The notes beneath the pieces were generated by a model. The model saw nothing but the letters and a program-made list of their open reading frames with translations, was not told where the DNA came from and searched no databases. A stretch of 57,071 nt of DNA from an uncultured Desulfobulbaceae bacterium (lineage in GTDB: Bacteria > Desulfobacterota > Desulfobulbia > Desulfobulbales > CALZHT01): the NCBI GenBank assembly GCA_945787445.1, contig CALZHT010000028.1, positions 1-57,071 of the forward strand, read 5' to 3'. Numbering within the stretch: position 1 is the stretch's first letter; each line of letters starts with the position of its first letter. A program made the position numbers and the translations under genes. Positions 1 to 9,340 of this stretch are shown piece after piece.

Positions 1-1
1 G

Positions 2-283
2 GTTCTCAATTATGGAGTTTTCTATGATGTAGACCAGGTACAAGCTACTGGTCAGATAACCAGCACTCCTGCAGGCATAAATTGCACAACCGGCAACACT
101 TGCAGCGCAAGCTTCAATGCCGGAATAACCGTGAGGCTCACGGCAGTTCCCGATCCGGACTTTGCAGCAGGGGCCTGGATGGGTACAGACACCTGTAATC
201 AAATGGGAGGAACCGCAGCAAGTTACTGGTGTGACGTCATGATGGACAGCAATAAGCAGATAACAGGCACGTTTCAGCGCTGA
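2..283 (+). CDS. C-terminal part of a secreted InlB B-repeat-like protein (5' end outside window)
   Basis: The frame is open from base 2 and stops at TGA 281-283, so only the last 93 codons are present. The text is a near-complete divergent InlB B-repeat unit. It has a Q(I)TSTPAGINC start, two or more Cys in the CTTGNTCSASF segment, then TVRLTAVPD, a GAWMG stretch and the typical closing TGTF. In this family such units sit in tandem at the C-terminus of exported or cell-surface proteins, and the Cys pairs suggest a periplasmic or extracellular location. The function of the whole protein cannot be judged from the fragment. Identification rests on the motif pattern alone. Confidence 0.6.
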   Translation, partial: VLNYGVFYDVDQVQATGQITSTPAGINCTTGNTCSASFNAGITVRLTAVPDPDFAAGAWMGTDTCNQMGGTAASYWCDVMMDSNKQITGTFQR

Positions 284-433
284 GTTTGGAGTATGAAACT
301 ATGGTGTGATATGGGGAACGGATTCAAAGGTAAAAAAGGGACTTTTGGGTGGCGACCATAACACAACAAAATAATCGTCTTTCTGGGTAATTCTTAATAA
401 ACGTTATAGAGGATGAAGCAGAAATCAGAAAGT

Positions 434-1105
434 TTATAAGAAGTTAATAAAATATGCATTCGCGATATTCACCACTACGTGAATGATATAGACCGGCCAG
501 AAGGAATTTCCCCGGTAGGCTATGTAGCCGAATAATATGCCGGTGAATATGCAACCGAAGGTTTCGACCTCGGGTTTTCGGATATGCAGGAGGGTGAATG
601 GCACCATCTGGACAAGGATGGCGCCTTCCTTGAATTTTTCCTTCAACCCAAAGAGCATGAAACCGCGGAACAGGAATTCAAAGCCCAGCATATAGACACT
701 GATCTGCAGAGAGTAGTTCAGCAGGCTTAGATGCTGGGCCGTGTAATACCGCTTCATGGGATGGAGATGCGAACCAATATAAAGGATCGGCAACGCGAAG
801 AGAAGGACGACACAGACATACTTCAGCCACAACCGCCAGTCCCCGAGCCCCAGGCCAAGGTGAAGCGGATTTTTCCTGAGCAGGATAATAATGGTCAGAA
901 CCGGAAAAACAGCAAAATAGACAAACGAGCTGGCCCAGGAGTTCCCAAGTTTGTGGTAATAATGAAGGAGGATAAACAGGGTTGAACTTGCTATGACAAC
1001 AATCTCGGTATAGTTTCTTTTTGCGAAACCAACAAGATCCTGTAATTCAATTGCGATTGCTTTTTTCATAACAGTTGCCAATTCGCGTTGATGGAACCAC
1101 TGCAA
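434..1105 (-). CDS. CPBP-family intramembrane metalloprotease
   Basis: A 223-residue multi-spanning membrane protein with the three CPBP (CAAX protease/bacteriocin-processing) motifs. These are EFLFRG (only the second Glu of the usual EE pair is kept, Phe replacing the first), FTLLH, and a C-terminal HVVVN. Family members cleave substrates within the membrane or act in prenyl-protein and peptide maturation; no substrate is indicated here. The longest frame starts at a TTG (1105). An internal ATG at 1069 (MKKAIAIEL) is an equally plausible start because neither has a clear Shine-Dalgarno. The gene stands alone, divergent from the lipoprotein gene downstream. Confidence 0.7.
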   Translation of the reverse strand: MQWFHQRELATVMKKAIAIELQDLVGFAKRNYTEIVVIASSTLFILLHYYHKLGNSWASSFVYFAVFPVLTIIILLRKNPLHLGLGLGDWRLWLKYVCVVLLFALPILYIGSHLHPMKRYYTAQHLSLLNYSLQISVYMLGFEFLFRGFMLFGLKEKFKEGAILVQMVPFTLLHIRKPEVETFGCIFTGILFGYIAYRGNSFWPVYIIHVVVNIANAYFINFL

Positions 1106-1170
1106 TTGGGATCAGGTAATGACGGCATCGTTGGGAGTCCGCTGCCATCGTTGTATGGCCTTATATTCCA

Positions 1171-1210
1171 TTGAAAGTACATTGCACGGTAACCGCTTAC
1201 CCGACTTTTT
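1171..1210 (+). repeat. Dispersed repeat, copy A (core only)
   Basis: A 40-bp stretch matching the core of the repeat also found at 3726-3764, 23997-24036 and, inverted, 40594-40636. It differs from the consensus at about four positions (GCACGGTAACCGCTTACCCG here versus GGCACGTTAACCGCTTTCCC elsewhere). The flanking inverted ends seen in the other copies are not recognisable, so this is probably a decayed copy. It lies upstream of the lipoprotein gene at 1324. Confidence 0.6.
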
Positions 1211-1323
1211 GCGCGTGTGTCAAGTATTGAAAATGGATTAATGAATTTTATCCATAAAAATCAGCATAATAATAATCGACCAATAGGGGGACATTTTTAT
1301 TGCTCACGCAAAGGAGGGATACC

Positions 1324-2118
1324 ATGGTAGGCAGAGTGATTTTTTTACTGATCGTGTCATCAACATTTATCGCCTGCGGCGGGGGCGGCGATGATAGCGC
1401 CGGCAATCCGAATCCACAGCAATCAGTTGCTTTGACTGAAGAAGTAAACAATACCTTTCCCTTCTCCGCCAGTGATCCCTTAAAGGTCTTTTTCAGCTGC
1501 CAGCGTCGAGGCTCAAGTCTGGCATTTGATTTCGACTTTAAGGGGGACGGCACATTCGATGTGCGATTCGTTGACACCACTCCTGCAGACATACTCTTAC
1601 CCGGCACCTACCAATACACGAACTCCACCATAACCATCGATCCCATAAACACCTTGACCTCCTTCCCTGAAAAAAGCAGGGATATCGAGACCTTTATGGG
1701 CATGATCGTCGCGTTTGAAACATTTATTGACGATCCTTTGGCTAATCCGAATCAAATAGAAATGCAGTGCGTTGCTGTAGGGCATCGGTACGGTGATCCA
1801 GGTCTTGAGTCCTGGCGCCACTATGGAACTTGTGATGCGCAGACCTTTAACACCCTTACCTATGACAATGCCTTTGAATTCACCGCCCATTCTTCCGTGC
1901 ACACAACCTTCGAGGTTCCCGGCGGTGTGTTCAGACACCGGGAATGGCTGGGACAGCAGAATATTCTGCAAGGATGGGGCATCTACCGCCGGGTTGGCAA
2001 TACCTATTATGCATACTTCGGCAACCAGTTTGATGACGAAAATCTATTTAAAGGTGAATTTTCAAATGGAGACCAACAGATTTCAGTGCCGCAAATAAGT
2101 ATTAATTGCAGCCAGTGA
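1324..2118 (+). CDS. Hypothetical secreted lipoprotein
   Basis: 264 residues from the ATG at 1324, chosen because AAAGGAGGG lies just upstream; a longer frame from 1300 lacks this. Residues 1-20 are a lipoprotein signal ending in a lipobox (TFIAC) followed by a run of glycines (CGGGG) and an Asn/Pro-rich linker. The mature part has several Cys and many aromatic residues and looks like a beta-rich periplasmic or surface domain. I do not recognise a family. Another lipoprotein with the same architecture follows about 240 bp downstream, but no functional link is visible. Confidence 0.6.
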   Translation: MVGRVIFLLIVSSTFIACGGGGDDSAGNPNPQQSVALTEEVNNTFPFSASDPLKVFFSCQRRGSSLAFDFDFKGDGTFDVRFVDTTPADILLPGTYQYTNSTITIDPINTLTSFPEKSRDIETFMGMIVAFETFIDDPLANPNQIEMQCVAVGHRYGDPGLESWRHYGTCDAQTFNTLTYDNAFEFTAHSSVHTTFEVPGGVFRHREWLGQQNILQGWGIYRRVGNTYYAYFGNQFDDENLFKGEFSNGDQQISVPQISINCSQ

Positions 2119-2135
2119 AAAAGGATAAATGGTAA

Positions 2136-2182
2136 GTGCCATAACATCGTTTACAAAAAAATGTGCCACAACATCGTTTACA
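2136..2182. repeat. Two direct repeats in the gap between the lipoprotein genes
   Basis: GTGCCATAACATCGTTTACA (2136-2155) and GTGCCACAACATCGTTTACA (2163-2182) are 20-bp direct repeats differing at one base. They resemble the reiterated terminal motifs at the ends of some insertion sequences, but no transposase is present. They may be a relic end. Confidence 0.5.
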
Positions 2183-2216
2183 GTAATTGCTATAATTTGG
2201 ATTACCAAATTTAAGA

Positions 2217-2273
2217 AACATTTTCCTTTTCAATCCTTTCACCCTAAAATTAAGGGTTTAAAAGGAAAATGTT
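2217..2273. repeat. Long inverted repeat (hairpin)
   Basis: AACATTTTCCTTTT (2217-2230) and AAAAGGAAAATGTT (2260-2273) are perfect 14-bp inverted repeats. Inside them is a smaller pair, ACCCT and AGGGT. In RNA this would form a strong hairpin. It lies between the two lipoprotein genes and could act as a terminator-like or mobile palindromic unit. Confidence 0.55.
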
Positions 2274-2363
2274 GCGACTTATTGCCCTTAGTCCATGCGG
2301 GGCTCAGCAGTAGGCGTGATCCCTTTATGACCTGAACTCTGCAACCTCTGGGGTAAATGTGTG

Positions 2364-3191
2364 ATGAAAAACAAATCCCTAAACCATGCCATATTGCTCT
2401 TTTTGCTCTTTGCATTGATCTTCATTTCATGTGATGACGGCGATGACAATGCCAATCCTCCTGTTCCTCAGGTCAGCAATACCAATTTCGAAGCTGAGGA
2501 AACCTTTTCCTTAGAAGCATTGGTGGAGAACCGCGCCCAATTTCGATTGCATGGGAAAACTGGGGGAATCACCATCACCGGTCAACCCGGGGCGCTTTCG
2601 GTTACCATTACAGGGACGAAACGGGTGCAATCAGAAAGTACTCAGGATGCCCAGGCGCACTTGCAGGATCTTACAGTGAATATGCAAAGTCTGCCAAACG
2701 AAATTTTTGTCGAGACTTTTCAACCGCAAGACCAAAACACAGGCGGGCGAGAATATATCGTCGATTATACCATCACCCTACCGCAAGATTTACAGACACA
2801 TGTCAATAGCATCAGTGGTACCGTGACACTCGATTCCATTAACAACAACGTTTCCGTAAACAATGTAGGTGGGAGCGTCACACTGAAGCAAATCGTTGGA
2901 GGGGCATTGATTAATGTACTCGGTGGCACAATTGAAAGTGAAATCACCTTGCCATTGAACGGCTCAATCGACCTGAACACCTTGAATGGCGATATCAATC
3001 TTACCATACCACTTAACACTTCGGCAGGATTCTCTGCTACCGTTACCTTGGGAACTATTACTGCACCCAATCTTGTCCTTCAGAATGAAACAAGAACATC
3101 TACTTTTTTAGGCGGGACACTTGGCAGCGGCCAGGGCACGATTACCCTGGAAATAGAACAAATCGGCAATATACGCGTAACGGGGATTTAA
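2364..3191 (+). CDS. Lipoprotein with DUF4097-type beta-helical domain
   Basis: 275 residues from the ATG at 2364 (a GTG directly before it is also possible). The N-terminus is a lipoprotein signal with lipobox FISC followed by an acidic DDGDD spacer. The body shows repeating short beta-strand units of the DUF4097 putative-adhesin type: GGITITGQPG, SISGTVTLDSINNNVSV, NVGGSVTL, DLNTLNGDINL. These predict a right-handed parallel beta structure at the periplasmic face or cell surface. The molecular role of this family is not established. It may belong with the preceding lipoprotein, but a repeat-rich 245-bp gap separates them. Confidence 0.6.
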   Translation: MKNKSLNHAILLFLLFALIFISCDDGDDNANPPVPQVSNTNFEAEETFSLEALVENRAQFRLHGKTGGITITGQPGALSVTITGTKRVQSESTQDAQAHLQDLTVNMQSLPNEIFVETFQPQDQNTGGREYIVDYTITLPQDLQTHVNSISGTVTLDSINNNVSVNNVGGSVTLKQIVGGALINVLGGTIESEITLPLNGSIDLNTLNGDINLTIPLNTSAGFSATVTLGTITAPNLVLQNETRTSTFLGGTLGSGQGTITLEIEQIGNIRVTGI

Positions 3192-3377
3192 AGAGGATTG
3201 GTTCTTAAGGGAATCAGGCAGAGAACCTTCTAACAATTACCAACAGGTCTTTAAGGGTCATCTACACCCAAGGCAAAAGGGATTCCACCTTCCACACCCT
3301 TCCCTAATTCATACTCTTCTTAGCTGATTACTGACTTTAACGTTACGAAGCATAACCTGTTAACCTTTTCTATGTCC

Positions 3378-3445
3378 GTCATTTCGAACGAACGTGAGAA
3401 ATCTTTTCCTGGGGCAATGAGATTTCTCGCTGTGCTCGAAATGAC
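3378..3445. repeat. REP-like palindrome, complete copy
   Basis: GTCATTTCGA at 3378 and TCGAAATGAC ending at 3445 bound an imperfect palindrome. Its arms are GAACGTGAGAAATCT and GAGATTTCTCGCTGTGCTC. Together with upstream GTTACGAAGCATAACC (about 3341) it matches a second, half copy at 8042-8114. It lies in the 607-bp gap between 3192 and 3798. The rest of that gap holds only a small GGGGCG/CGCCCC hairpin (3622-3639) and repeat copy B. Confidence 0.65.
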
Positions 3446-3672
3446 AAGGGGTTCTTAAGCGCGAATAAAAAAACAGCAGCGTTTTAGTAGTTATCAGGAT
3501 TCATAAAGCATGGATAAAAAAATCCAACGCTTACAAAGGGAATCATACTGGTTCCGATAAAAGTGGTTACGCTTCGCACCGCTTATGCTTATTTTATGCT
3601 TAGAATAGGATAAATCGGAGAGGGGCGCTATGTCGCCCCAATGTAATGAATTAATATCATTGCTCTTTTAAG

Positions 3673-3778
3673 TTTGATGAAATCATAAAAATTACGATTT
3701 CATCGATGTTTTACGTTGGAACTAATTGAAATTACACGGCACGTTAACCGTTTCCCGACTTTTAGCGGGATCTTCAAA
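3673..3778 (+). repeat. Dispersed MITE-like repeat, copy B
   Basis: An element of about 106 bp. It begins TTTGATGAAATC, which with a nearby TACGATTTCATC forms a hairpin, continues into the shared core (GGCACGTTAACCG, 3726-3764), and ends GGGATCTTCAAA. That end is the approximate inverted repeat of its beginning. It ends about 20 bp before the start codon of the DksA-like gene, so any transcript of that gene probably begins in or beyond it. Confidence 0.6.
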
Positions 3779-3798
3779 GCTTGAGAGGAGATAAGCTG

Positions 3799-4146
3799 AT
3801 GAGTGGACAAAAACTCAATGAGATCAAAGACAAGCTTCTCCAACAACGGCAAGAGATATTTGAACGGTTTCAGCGAACTGAATCCGGCTGGCAGAGCCTC
3901 GGCGAGCGTGAAATCGAGATGGAAGAAGAGGCCCAAAAAGCGGTCTTGACCCGTATTTTCGACCAGTTGGAAGAGCTTGACAAAACAGCAATTGAAGCAA
4001 TCGACCTGGCACTTTTGAAAATGGATACGGCAAGATATGGTATATGTGAGAATTGCCAGAAGAATATCCGCCCGAGACGGCTGGAGGCGTTACCCACGGC
4101 CCGTTTGTGTCACCAATGCGCTCTCCGGAAGGAAAGCGGACAGTAA
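3799..4146 (+). CDS. DksA/TraR-family zinc-finger protein
   Basis: 115 residues from the ATG at 3799, preceded by GAGAGGAG at good spacing. The N-terminal two thirds is a charged coiled coil and the C-terminus has a four-Cys zinc finger (CENC then CHQC about 18 residues later), the layout of DksA/TraR proteins. DksA itself binds the RNA polymerase secondary channel and acts with ppGpp; short paralogues such as this one have varied or unknown roles. The coiled-coil tip lacks an obvious DksA DxxDxA motif, so I do not name it dksA. lon follows on the same strand after about 170 bp. Confidence 0.75.
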   Translation: MSGQKLNEIKDKLLQQRQEIFERFQRTESGWQSLGEREIEMEEEAQKAVLTRIFDQLEELDKTAIEAIDLALLKMDTARYGICENCQKNIRPRRLEALPTARLCHQCALRKESGQ

Positions 4147-4315
4147 TTGTGCAGGTAGAAAACCGCTTGATAATGGAAAAAATTTTCCCAAATATGGAGA
4201 CAATACAATACTTCACAATGGCGAATTGGTATGTGTACAATATATCCAATCCACAGCTCATGTTTATGTATTTGAAAGATTGAGGTAACCTTTGAGACCC
4301 GGAGGTATATTGCCA

Positions 4316-6655
4316 GTGAGTGAAACCAGCCAATCCTTTAAAGTCCCTGTTCTTCCCTTAACAAAAGCCGTAGTTTTCCCGTATATGACCCTGCCGGTTT
4401 CAATCGACAAGCCTGCATCAATCGCTGCTGTTGAAGCAACGCTGGCCAGAGAAGACAAACGGCTTGTGGTTCTCACCAAAATCGCCAGCGCCAAGGATGA
4501 GTTGCGGCCGGAAAATCTCTTTTCTATCGGCACCACCGCCATGATCAAGGTTTTGGCCCGTTTGGAGGGCGCTGTCCAAATCATCCTCCAAGGCCTTGAG
4601 CGGGTCCAAGTTGTCAATTTTGAGCAGGCTGAACCATTTCTTGAAGTCCGGGTAAAACCCTTGCTGATGCCTGAGGAAAAGGGAGTCGAGGTCGAAGCGC
4701 TCCAGCGCGAAATACTGGACCTCACCACTAAATATCTTACCCTGGGCCATCCGGAACTGCATCTGACTTTTCCGCAAATCCTCGCCCAAGGCGAAGATAT
4801 CCTGCATTTGCTGTATCATCTGGGTCAATTATTTGCCCAGGATATCACGAAAGCCCAGTCAATCCTGGAGGCCCCCAACCGTATCGAGGCGATGAAAATA
4901 ATGCGCCGCATTCTTAATTATGAGATTGAGATTCTCCAGCTTCGCCAAAAGATAGCAAAACAGGCGCAGGAAAAATTGAGCCGTGAGCAACATGACTACC
5001 TACTCCGTCAACAACTCCAGGCTATTCAGCAGGAACTTGGTGAAAAAGGCACGGCTGAGGCTGAAGTGAGTGAATTGCACAAACGGTTTGAGGAAATCAC
5101 CTTACCCGATGAAGTACGCAAGGAAACCGAACAGGAATTATCTCGTCTGGAGCGTATCCAGCCCGTTTCGCCGGATTATCAAGTTATCCTCACCCATTTG
5201 AAGCTGGTGCTGGAACTGCCATGGAATGAAGAGACAGCTGATATTCTCAGCCTGGCCAATGCCCGCCAGGTTCTTGACGAAGATCACTACGGCCTGAAGG
5301 AGATTAAGGAGCGGATTATTGAATATCTGGCTGTGATGAAATTAAATCCAAAGGCCAAAAGCCCGATCCTCTGTTTTGTCGGGCCGCCGGGGGTGGGGAA
5401 AACCTCTTTGGGACAATCCATTGCCCGGGCTTTAGGCCGCAAATTTGAAAGATTCAGCCTGGGCGGCATGCATGACGAAGCTGAACTGCGCGGCCATCGG
5501 CGTACCTATATCGGTGCCATGCCGGGCCGCATTATCCAGGCTACTCGCAGGGCCGGAGTAAAAAATCCATTACTGATGCTCGATGAAGTGGATAAACTTG
5601 GCCGCGATTTCCGGGGCGACCCTGCAGCGGCGCTCATGGAAATCCTTGATCCGGCCCAAAACTTCACCTTTCGTGATAATTACCTCGATCTCCCGTTCGA
5701 CCTCTCCAGAGTCCTTTTTATCACCACCGCCAATACCATTGATGCCATCCCCAGGCCTTTATTGGACAGGATGGAGACCTTAGTGCTGCGCGGCTATAGT
5801 GATGAAGAGAAAAAAGCAATAGCCCTTGAGTATCTTCTGCCCCGCCAGCGCACGGAAGCAGGCCTTGCCGAAGACGATTTCATTGTACCTGATGATACGC
5901 TGATCACGGTAATCCGCAATTATACCAGAGAGGCTGGGGTGCGTGGCCTTGAACGCATGCTCGGACGTCTGGCCCGTAAAGTTGCGGTGAAATTTGCTGA
6001 AAACCATATAGAACCGGTCACTGTGCAGCGCGATGATCTTGTTGATATGCTTGGTCCGAAAAAATTCTTCATCGAACAGATCAGAAAAGAGCTGCCTGCC
6101 GGAGTGGCAACAGGCCTGGCCTGGACAGAGGCGGGGGGTGATGTTTTGTATGTCGAGGCTATTACCTTGCCTGAACATGAGAAATTCACCCTCACTGGTC
6201 ATCTTGGCAGCGTCATGAAAGAATCGGCCATGACTGCCAACAGTTATGTTATTTCCCGTTGCGACTCGCTGGGCATCAACAGAGTAAAACCACCGGTCCA
6301 TATCCATGTGCCGGCCGGCGCAATTCCTAAAGACGGCCCTTCGGCCGGGGTGGCCATGGCAGCGGCATTGGCATCATTATATACCGGCTGGCCTACTCGC
6401 AGTGATACGGCAATGACCGGTGAAATTACCCTGAGCGGTCTGGTCCTGCCGGTAGGCGGCATCAAGGAAAAACTCCTGGCTGCGCACCGTGCCGGAATAG
6501 AACGGGTGATTCTTCCCAAAGAAAATAAAAAGGACCTTCTCGAACTGCCGGATCAGGTCCTTATAGAAATGGAATTTATTTTCGCTGAAACCATTAACGA
6601 TGTTCTATTGGGCGCCATATCGCAGCTGAACAACAATAACCTCACCTGTGAATGA
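4316..6655 (+). CDS. lon: ATP-dependent protease La (Lon)
   Basis: About 780 residues, the usual length for LonA. The order is an N-terminal substrate-recognition domain starting at [13 protein letters not shown], a coiled coil, an AAA+ module with Walker [10 protein letters not shown] near residue 355 and Walker [10 protein letters not shown], and a C-terminal serine protease domain. The Ser-Lys dyad is visible: Ser676 in DGPSAG and Lys717 in GGIKEK, numbering from the GTG at 4316. That GTG is preferred because GGAGG lies 10 bases upstream; a TTG at 4292 in frame is the alternative. Lon degrades misfolded and regulatory proteins in the cytoplasm. A GC-rich frame on the opposite strand is only a shadow. 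Confidence 0.96.
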   Translation: MSETSQSFKVPVLPLTKAVVFPYMTLPVSIDKPASIAAVEATLAREDKRLVVLTKIASAKDELRPENLFSIGTTAMIKVLARLEGAVQIILQGLERVQVVNFEQAEPFLEVRVKPLLMPEEKGVEVEALQREILDLTTKYLTLGHPELHLTFPQILAQGEDILHLLYHLGQLFAQDITKAQSILEAPNRIEAMKIMRRILNYEIEILQLRQKIAKQAQEKLSREQHDYLLRQQLQAIQQELGEKGTAEAEVSELHKRFEEITLPDEVRKETEQELSRLERIQPVSPDYQVILTHLKLVLELPWNEETADILSLANARQVLDEDHYGLKEIKERIIEYLAVMKLNPKAKSPILCFVGPPGVGKTSLGQSIARALGRKFERFSLGGMHDEAELRGHRRTYIGAMPGRIIQATRRAGVKNPLLMLDEVDKLGRDFRGDPAAALMEILDPAQNFTFRDNYLDLPFDLSRVLFITTANTIDAIPRPLLDRMETLVLRGYSDEEKKAIALEYLLPRQRTEAGLAEDDFIVPDDTLITVIRNYTREAGVRGLERMLGRLARKVAVKFAENHIEPVTVQRDDLVDMLGPKKFFIEQIRKELPAGVATGLAWTEAGGDVLYVEAITLPEHEKFTLTGHLGSVMKESAMTANSYVISRCDSLGINRVKPPVHIHVPAGAIPKDGPSAGVAMAAALASLYTGWPTRSDTAMTGEITLSGLVLPVGGIKEKLLAAHRAGIERVILPKENKKDLLELPDQVLIEMEFIFAETINDVLLGAISQLNNNNLTCE

Positions 6656-6742
6656 TTGATCTTTCCCTCCCCGATTAAAAGGATTGGCAGGAAATGAAGA
6701 CGACCTTGCACAGGGTATACCCCCAAATAATGTGGACAGACC

Positions 6743-7165
6743 CTATTCTTCGGCAGCAATTCGGGCTTTCAATTCTTCAACCTCACGACGCAAATTAAAA
6801 AGCTCTATGGCTTGGCGCAGAATCATTTTTAACTCATCAGGTTCCCATGGCTTGGTAAGGTAACGATCAATGCCCCTTTTGTTGACTTCACCTAATATAA
6901 GATTCAGGTCCGCATGGCCTGAAAGGACAATGCGGATCGTATCCGGATAGAATTCATTCACCATATCAAGGAGTTCAAAGCCGTTCATGAGCGGCATTTT
7001 AATATCAGCGACAATAACTTTGCAGGGGTTTCTTTCAAGCAGTTGCATGGCTGCCTCGCCCGAATTAGCCAGAAAAATTTCATAGCCTTCCTCTTGAAGT
7101 TCTCGGTTCAGGGCGGCGAGGACCTTATCTTCGTCATCAACAAATAGTATCTGATCATTGCTCAT
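6743..7165 (-). CDS. Stand-alone response regulator receiver protein
   Basis: 140 residues containing a single CheY-like receiver domain and a short C-terminal helix. The acidic pocket (VDDED), the phospho-acceptor Asp in VADIKMP, the switch Ser in VLSGH and the Lys in LTKPW are all present, so it should be phosphorylatable. There is no output domain. The LTKPWEPDEL ending is typical of receivers related to the RpfG/HD-GYP class. No partner kinase lies beside it. The methyltransferase gene just upstream on the same strand (28-bp gap) may be co-transcribed. Confidence 0.85.
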   Translation of the reverse strand: MSNDQILFVDDEDKVLAALNRELQEEGYEIFLANSGEAAMQLLERNPCKVIVADIKMPLMNGFELLDMVNEFYPDTIRIVLSGHADLNLILGEVNKRGIDRYLTKPWEPDELKMILRQAIELFNLRREVEELKARIAAEE

Positions 7166-7192
7166 AATTAAAATATCCTTTAACCAATACCT

Positions 7193-8008
7193 TCATTTTT
7201 TAGTGCCCATGGTGTATAAGATATTCATTTCCAACCAAATCCCCTTATGCGAAGAAAGCCCTTCAACCTCCTGCAGATGCTCTTGTTTGAATTTCTTCAT
7301 ATCATTTTCTGAAAGCTGACTTACCAAGCCGCGAAAACCCCCGTTCCAGATGATATACCACCAGTCTTCAGCGCTGTTAAGATAATAGCCATTATCCTTT
7401 TGAAAACTGCGAATATCCTGTAATTCAGTACCATTGAAAAGAGAGACGCACATCTCATCTGTAGCGACACGCTTCCACCTCATAGGTGGTATTTCGACCT
7501 CATATTTTTGGATGGTCTCCAAAAATAGTTCCGCTAGCGGTGAAAAGGCGTTTTGGTAAAAACTTGTTATGATAATTTTACCGCCGCTCTTGACTTTGTC
7601 GGCAATATGGCAAAGCTGTTTCTCCATGTCTTCTGCAAAGAAAATGCTGAAGGCGCTTACCGCACCATCGAAATGATTATCCGGAAAATCAATGGCCTGC
7701 ATTTCCATTTCTACAAAGCATACATTTTTGATATTCCAAGCCTTTCTTTTTTTGGCCGCCTGCGCGAGCATGCCTGCAGAAAAGTCTATGCCGGTCACAT
7801 GGCCTCGCGGCAGATCTTTGGCAAGAGTAAGCGCGACACACCCGGTTCCGGTTGCCACATCAAGTATGTGTTCATTACCCCTTAAGTGCAAATAGGAAGA
7901 AAGATGCTTTGCGCTTTCCGGGAAAAAACGCATGGCTGCACCATCGTACCCATCGGCAACCGTGTTAAAAGTCTCTTTGTAGACTGCCTTTCGTTCGTGC
8001 TCATCCAT
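7193..8008 (-). CDS. Class I SAM-dependent methyltransferase (UbiE/Methyltransf_11-like)
   Basis: 271 residues. SAM-binding motif I is ILDVATGTGCVAL near residue 48, followed by a GIDFSAGML motif II and a VSAFSIFF post-motif, the Rossmann-fold pattern of class I methyltransferases acting on small molecules or lipids. The C-terminal third (aromatic, with a WWYIIWNGGFRG segment) probably forms the substrate cap. The substrate is unknown. It is not part of a recognisable quinone-biosynthesis cluster, so calling it ubiE or menG would be unjustified. Confidence 0.75.
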   Translation of the reverse strand: MDEHERKAVYKETFNTVADGYDGAAMRFFPESAKHLSSYLHLRGNEHILDVATGTGCVALTLAKDLPRGHVTGIDFSAGMLAQAAKKRKAWNIKNVCFVEMEMQAIDFPDNHFDGAVSAFSIFFAEDMEKQLCHIADKVKSGGKIIITSFYQNAFSPLAELFLETIQKYEVEIPPMRWKRVATDEMCVSLFNGTELQDIRSFQKDNGYYLNSAEDWWYIIWNGGFRGLVSQLSENDMKKFKQEHLQEVEGLSSHKGIWLEMNILYTMGTKK

Positions 8009-8041
8009 AATGAAATCTGCTTGCCATCATTTCTCAGCTAG

Positions 8042-8114
8042 CTTAACGATACGAAGCATAACCTTTTGACTCTTAATATGTCTGTCATTTCGAACGAACG
8101 TGAGAAATCTTTTC
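8042..8114. repeat. REP-like repeat, half copy overlapping a gene end
   Basis: TACGAAGCATAACC followed by GTCATTTCGAACGAACGTG and AGAAATCTTTTC repeats the left part of the element at 3341-3408, without the right palindromic arm. It overlaps the last codons of the minus-strand gene ending at 8085, so the repeat supplies that protein's C-terminal residues (HVRSK region). Confidence 0.6.
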
Positions 8115-8717
8115 TATCCCTTTGGATTTCAGTGAATCTCCAAAGGGCGTCCTATCCGGTTGAGCGATAAGAACTTTTTCTGCCCCTGAGACCTTTATTA
8201 CCAGTCCGTGCCGTGCAAATATTTCACCTAATTCCGAGAATATCCGGGCTTTATTGGCAATATCTTTAACAGCCAGGTTTTCGTGACCGGAAACAGGTTT
8301 GCCTCCTGCACTATCCCATACAGATGATGTATAGGCAGACAGGGCCAGTCTTTCCGACATCTGGGTATTGTTATCGCCGAAAGCATTGAGCAACCTTCCA
8401 ATAAACAGCGTGTGAATTTCCTCTATATTCTCTCGTTCAAAAACATTCCCTAATATTCTGGAAAATAAATCAATCTGCTCAGCAAAGGCGAGGTCGGAAT
8501 TTGATCTCAGACGGAGTATGCCCCTGTTGATCTCAGTCTGATAGGTGGTCAGGCTGATCTTCCGGCTATCATCTGTGAGGATGGTGTATGAGGTCTCCTT
8601 ATATTCCGGATGTTTTTGAATAATAATTTGAGGAGACTGACCATAGACATTTGCCGATAAAGCATGCCCAACAGTTAAGATTACATAGAGAATCAGGTAG
8701 TTTTTTCTATCTTTCAT
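8085..8717 (-). CDS. Hypothetical exported protein
   Basis: About 210 residues from the ATG at 8717; a longer frame from 8750 is possible, but the signal peptide starts best here. Residues 1-26 form a signal sequence (KDRKNYLILYVILTVGHALSA, then VYGQ). The mature part is mixed alpha/beta with no motif I can assign. The stop codon and last eight or so residues come from a dispersed REP-like repeat, so the original C-terminus was probably altered by insertion. No neighbour suggests a function. The 220 bp upstream show nothing convincing. Confidence 0.45.
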   Translation of the reverse strand: MKDRKNYLILYVILTVGHALSANVYGQSPQIIIQKHPEYKETSYTILTDDSRKISLTTYQTEINRGILRLRSNSDLAFAEQIDLFSRILGNVFERENIEEIHTLFIGRLLNAFGDNNTQMSERLALSAYTSSVWDSAGGKPVSGHENLAVKDIANKARIFSELGEIFARHGLVIKVSGAEKVLIAQPDRTPFGDSLKSKGIEKISHVRSK

Positions 8718-8970
8718 AATTATATGATTGGAAAAATTTCTAGCGCACAAAAGGAAGCCAATTTATATTCTATGCCAAATCTCCTTTTCTTTAAGATCTC
8801 TCAATTCCTAATACATTAGACAGGGAATACCTGGCCAACCAGTCCCTGTATCGCAAATATAATGAACGCGACGCAACACGTTATAATTGGTATCTTTAGT
8901 ATGGCTGGGTAATGAAAAGATAGGGGAATTATTGATGCAAGCGTACCTCTGAGAATGAGCACCAGGTGTT

Positions 8971-9330
8971 CTATTTGTATGCCAAGCCAAGCTCTTTTGC
9001 CGCTGACTTCAGCCTCTTGTCGCCTGTCCACAAGGGCAATCCAGCTAATTGTGCTGAAGCTAAAAGCTGGACATCAACAAATCCAATTCCTTTCCCTTCC
9101 AATTGATTATGCTCTATAAAGTGCAAATATTCATTAAATTCAATAATTGGAGACCTGGGAAGGGATTGTAGTAAGGAAAGGATTTCATTTCGATTTTTCA
9201 TGTTGCCACAAGCAAGCTCACCAATAACAAAGATATGGCACATTACCTCAGCATCAAGGAGCAATTGCTCTAATTGCCGATTACCATCGTGCAGGTGGCT
9301 TATCCAGATCGATGTATCAACAATAACCAT
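8971..9330 (-). CDS. vapC: VapC-type PIN-domain toxin
   Basis: 119 residues from the ATG at 9330 (MVIVDTSIW). The PIN-domain acidic residues are present: Asp5, the Glu in IGELACG, the Asp in GFVDVQLLAS, and the Asp in TGDKRL. VapC toxins are Mg-dependent ribonucleases, often cleaving tRNA. Its antitoxin gene lies just upstream, but a 124-bp MITE-like element separates the two. The sequence before the ATG is the end of that element, with no Shine-Dalgarno, so translation of this toxin is likely weakened. Upstream in-frame codons (MRLGIKII) are element-derived. Confidence 0.8.
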   Translation of the reverse strand: MVIVDTSIWISHLHDGNRQLEQLLLDAEVMCHIFVIGELACGNMKNRNEILSLLQSLPRSPIIEFNEYLHFIEHNQLEGKGIGFVDVQLLASAQLAGLPLWTGDKRLKSAAKELGLAYK

Positions 9331-9340
9331 GATTATTTTT

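Noticed and set aside
3622-3639. GGGGCG/CGCCCC hairpin as a terminator
   Set aside because: No T-run follows on either strand and the neighbouring genes are far away.
8816-9031. 71-residue hydrophobic frame at the vapC 3' end
   Set aside because: It overlaps vapC in another frame, lacks a start signal, and its hydrophobicity is a frame artefact.
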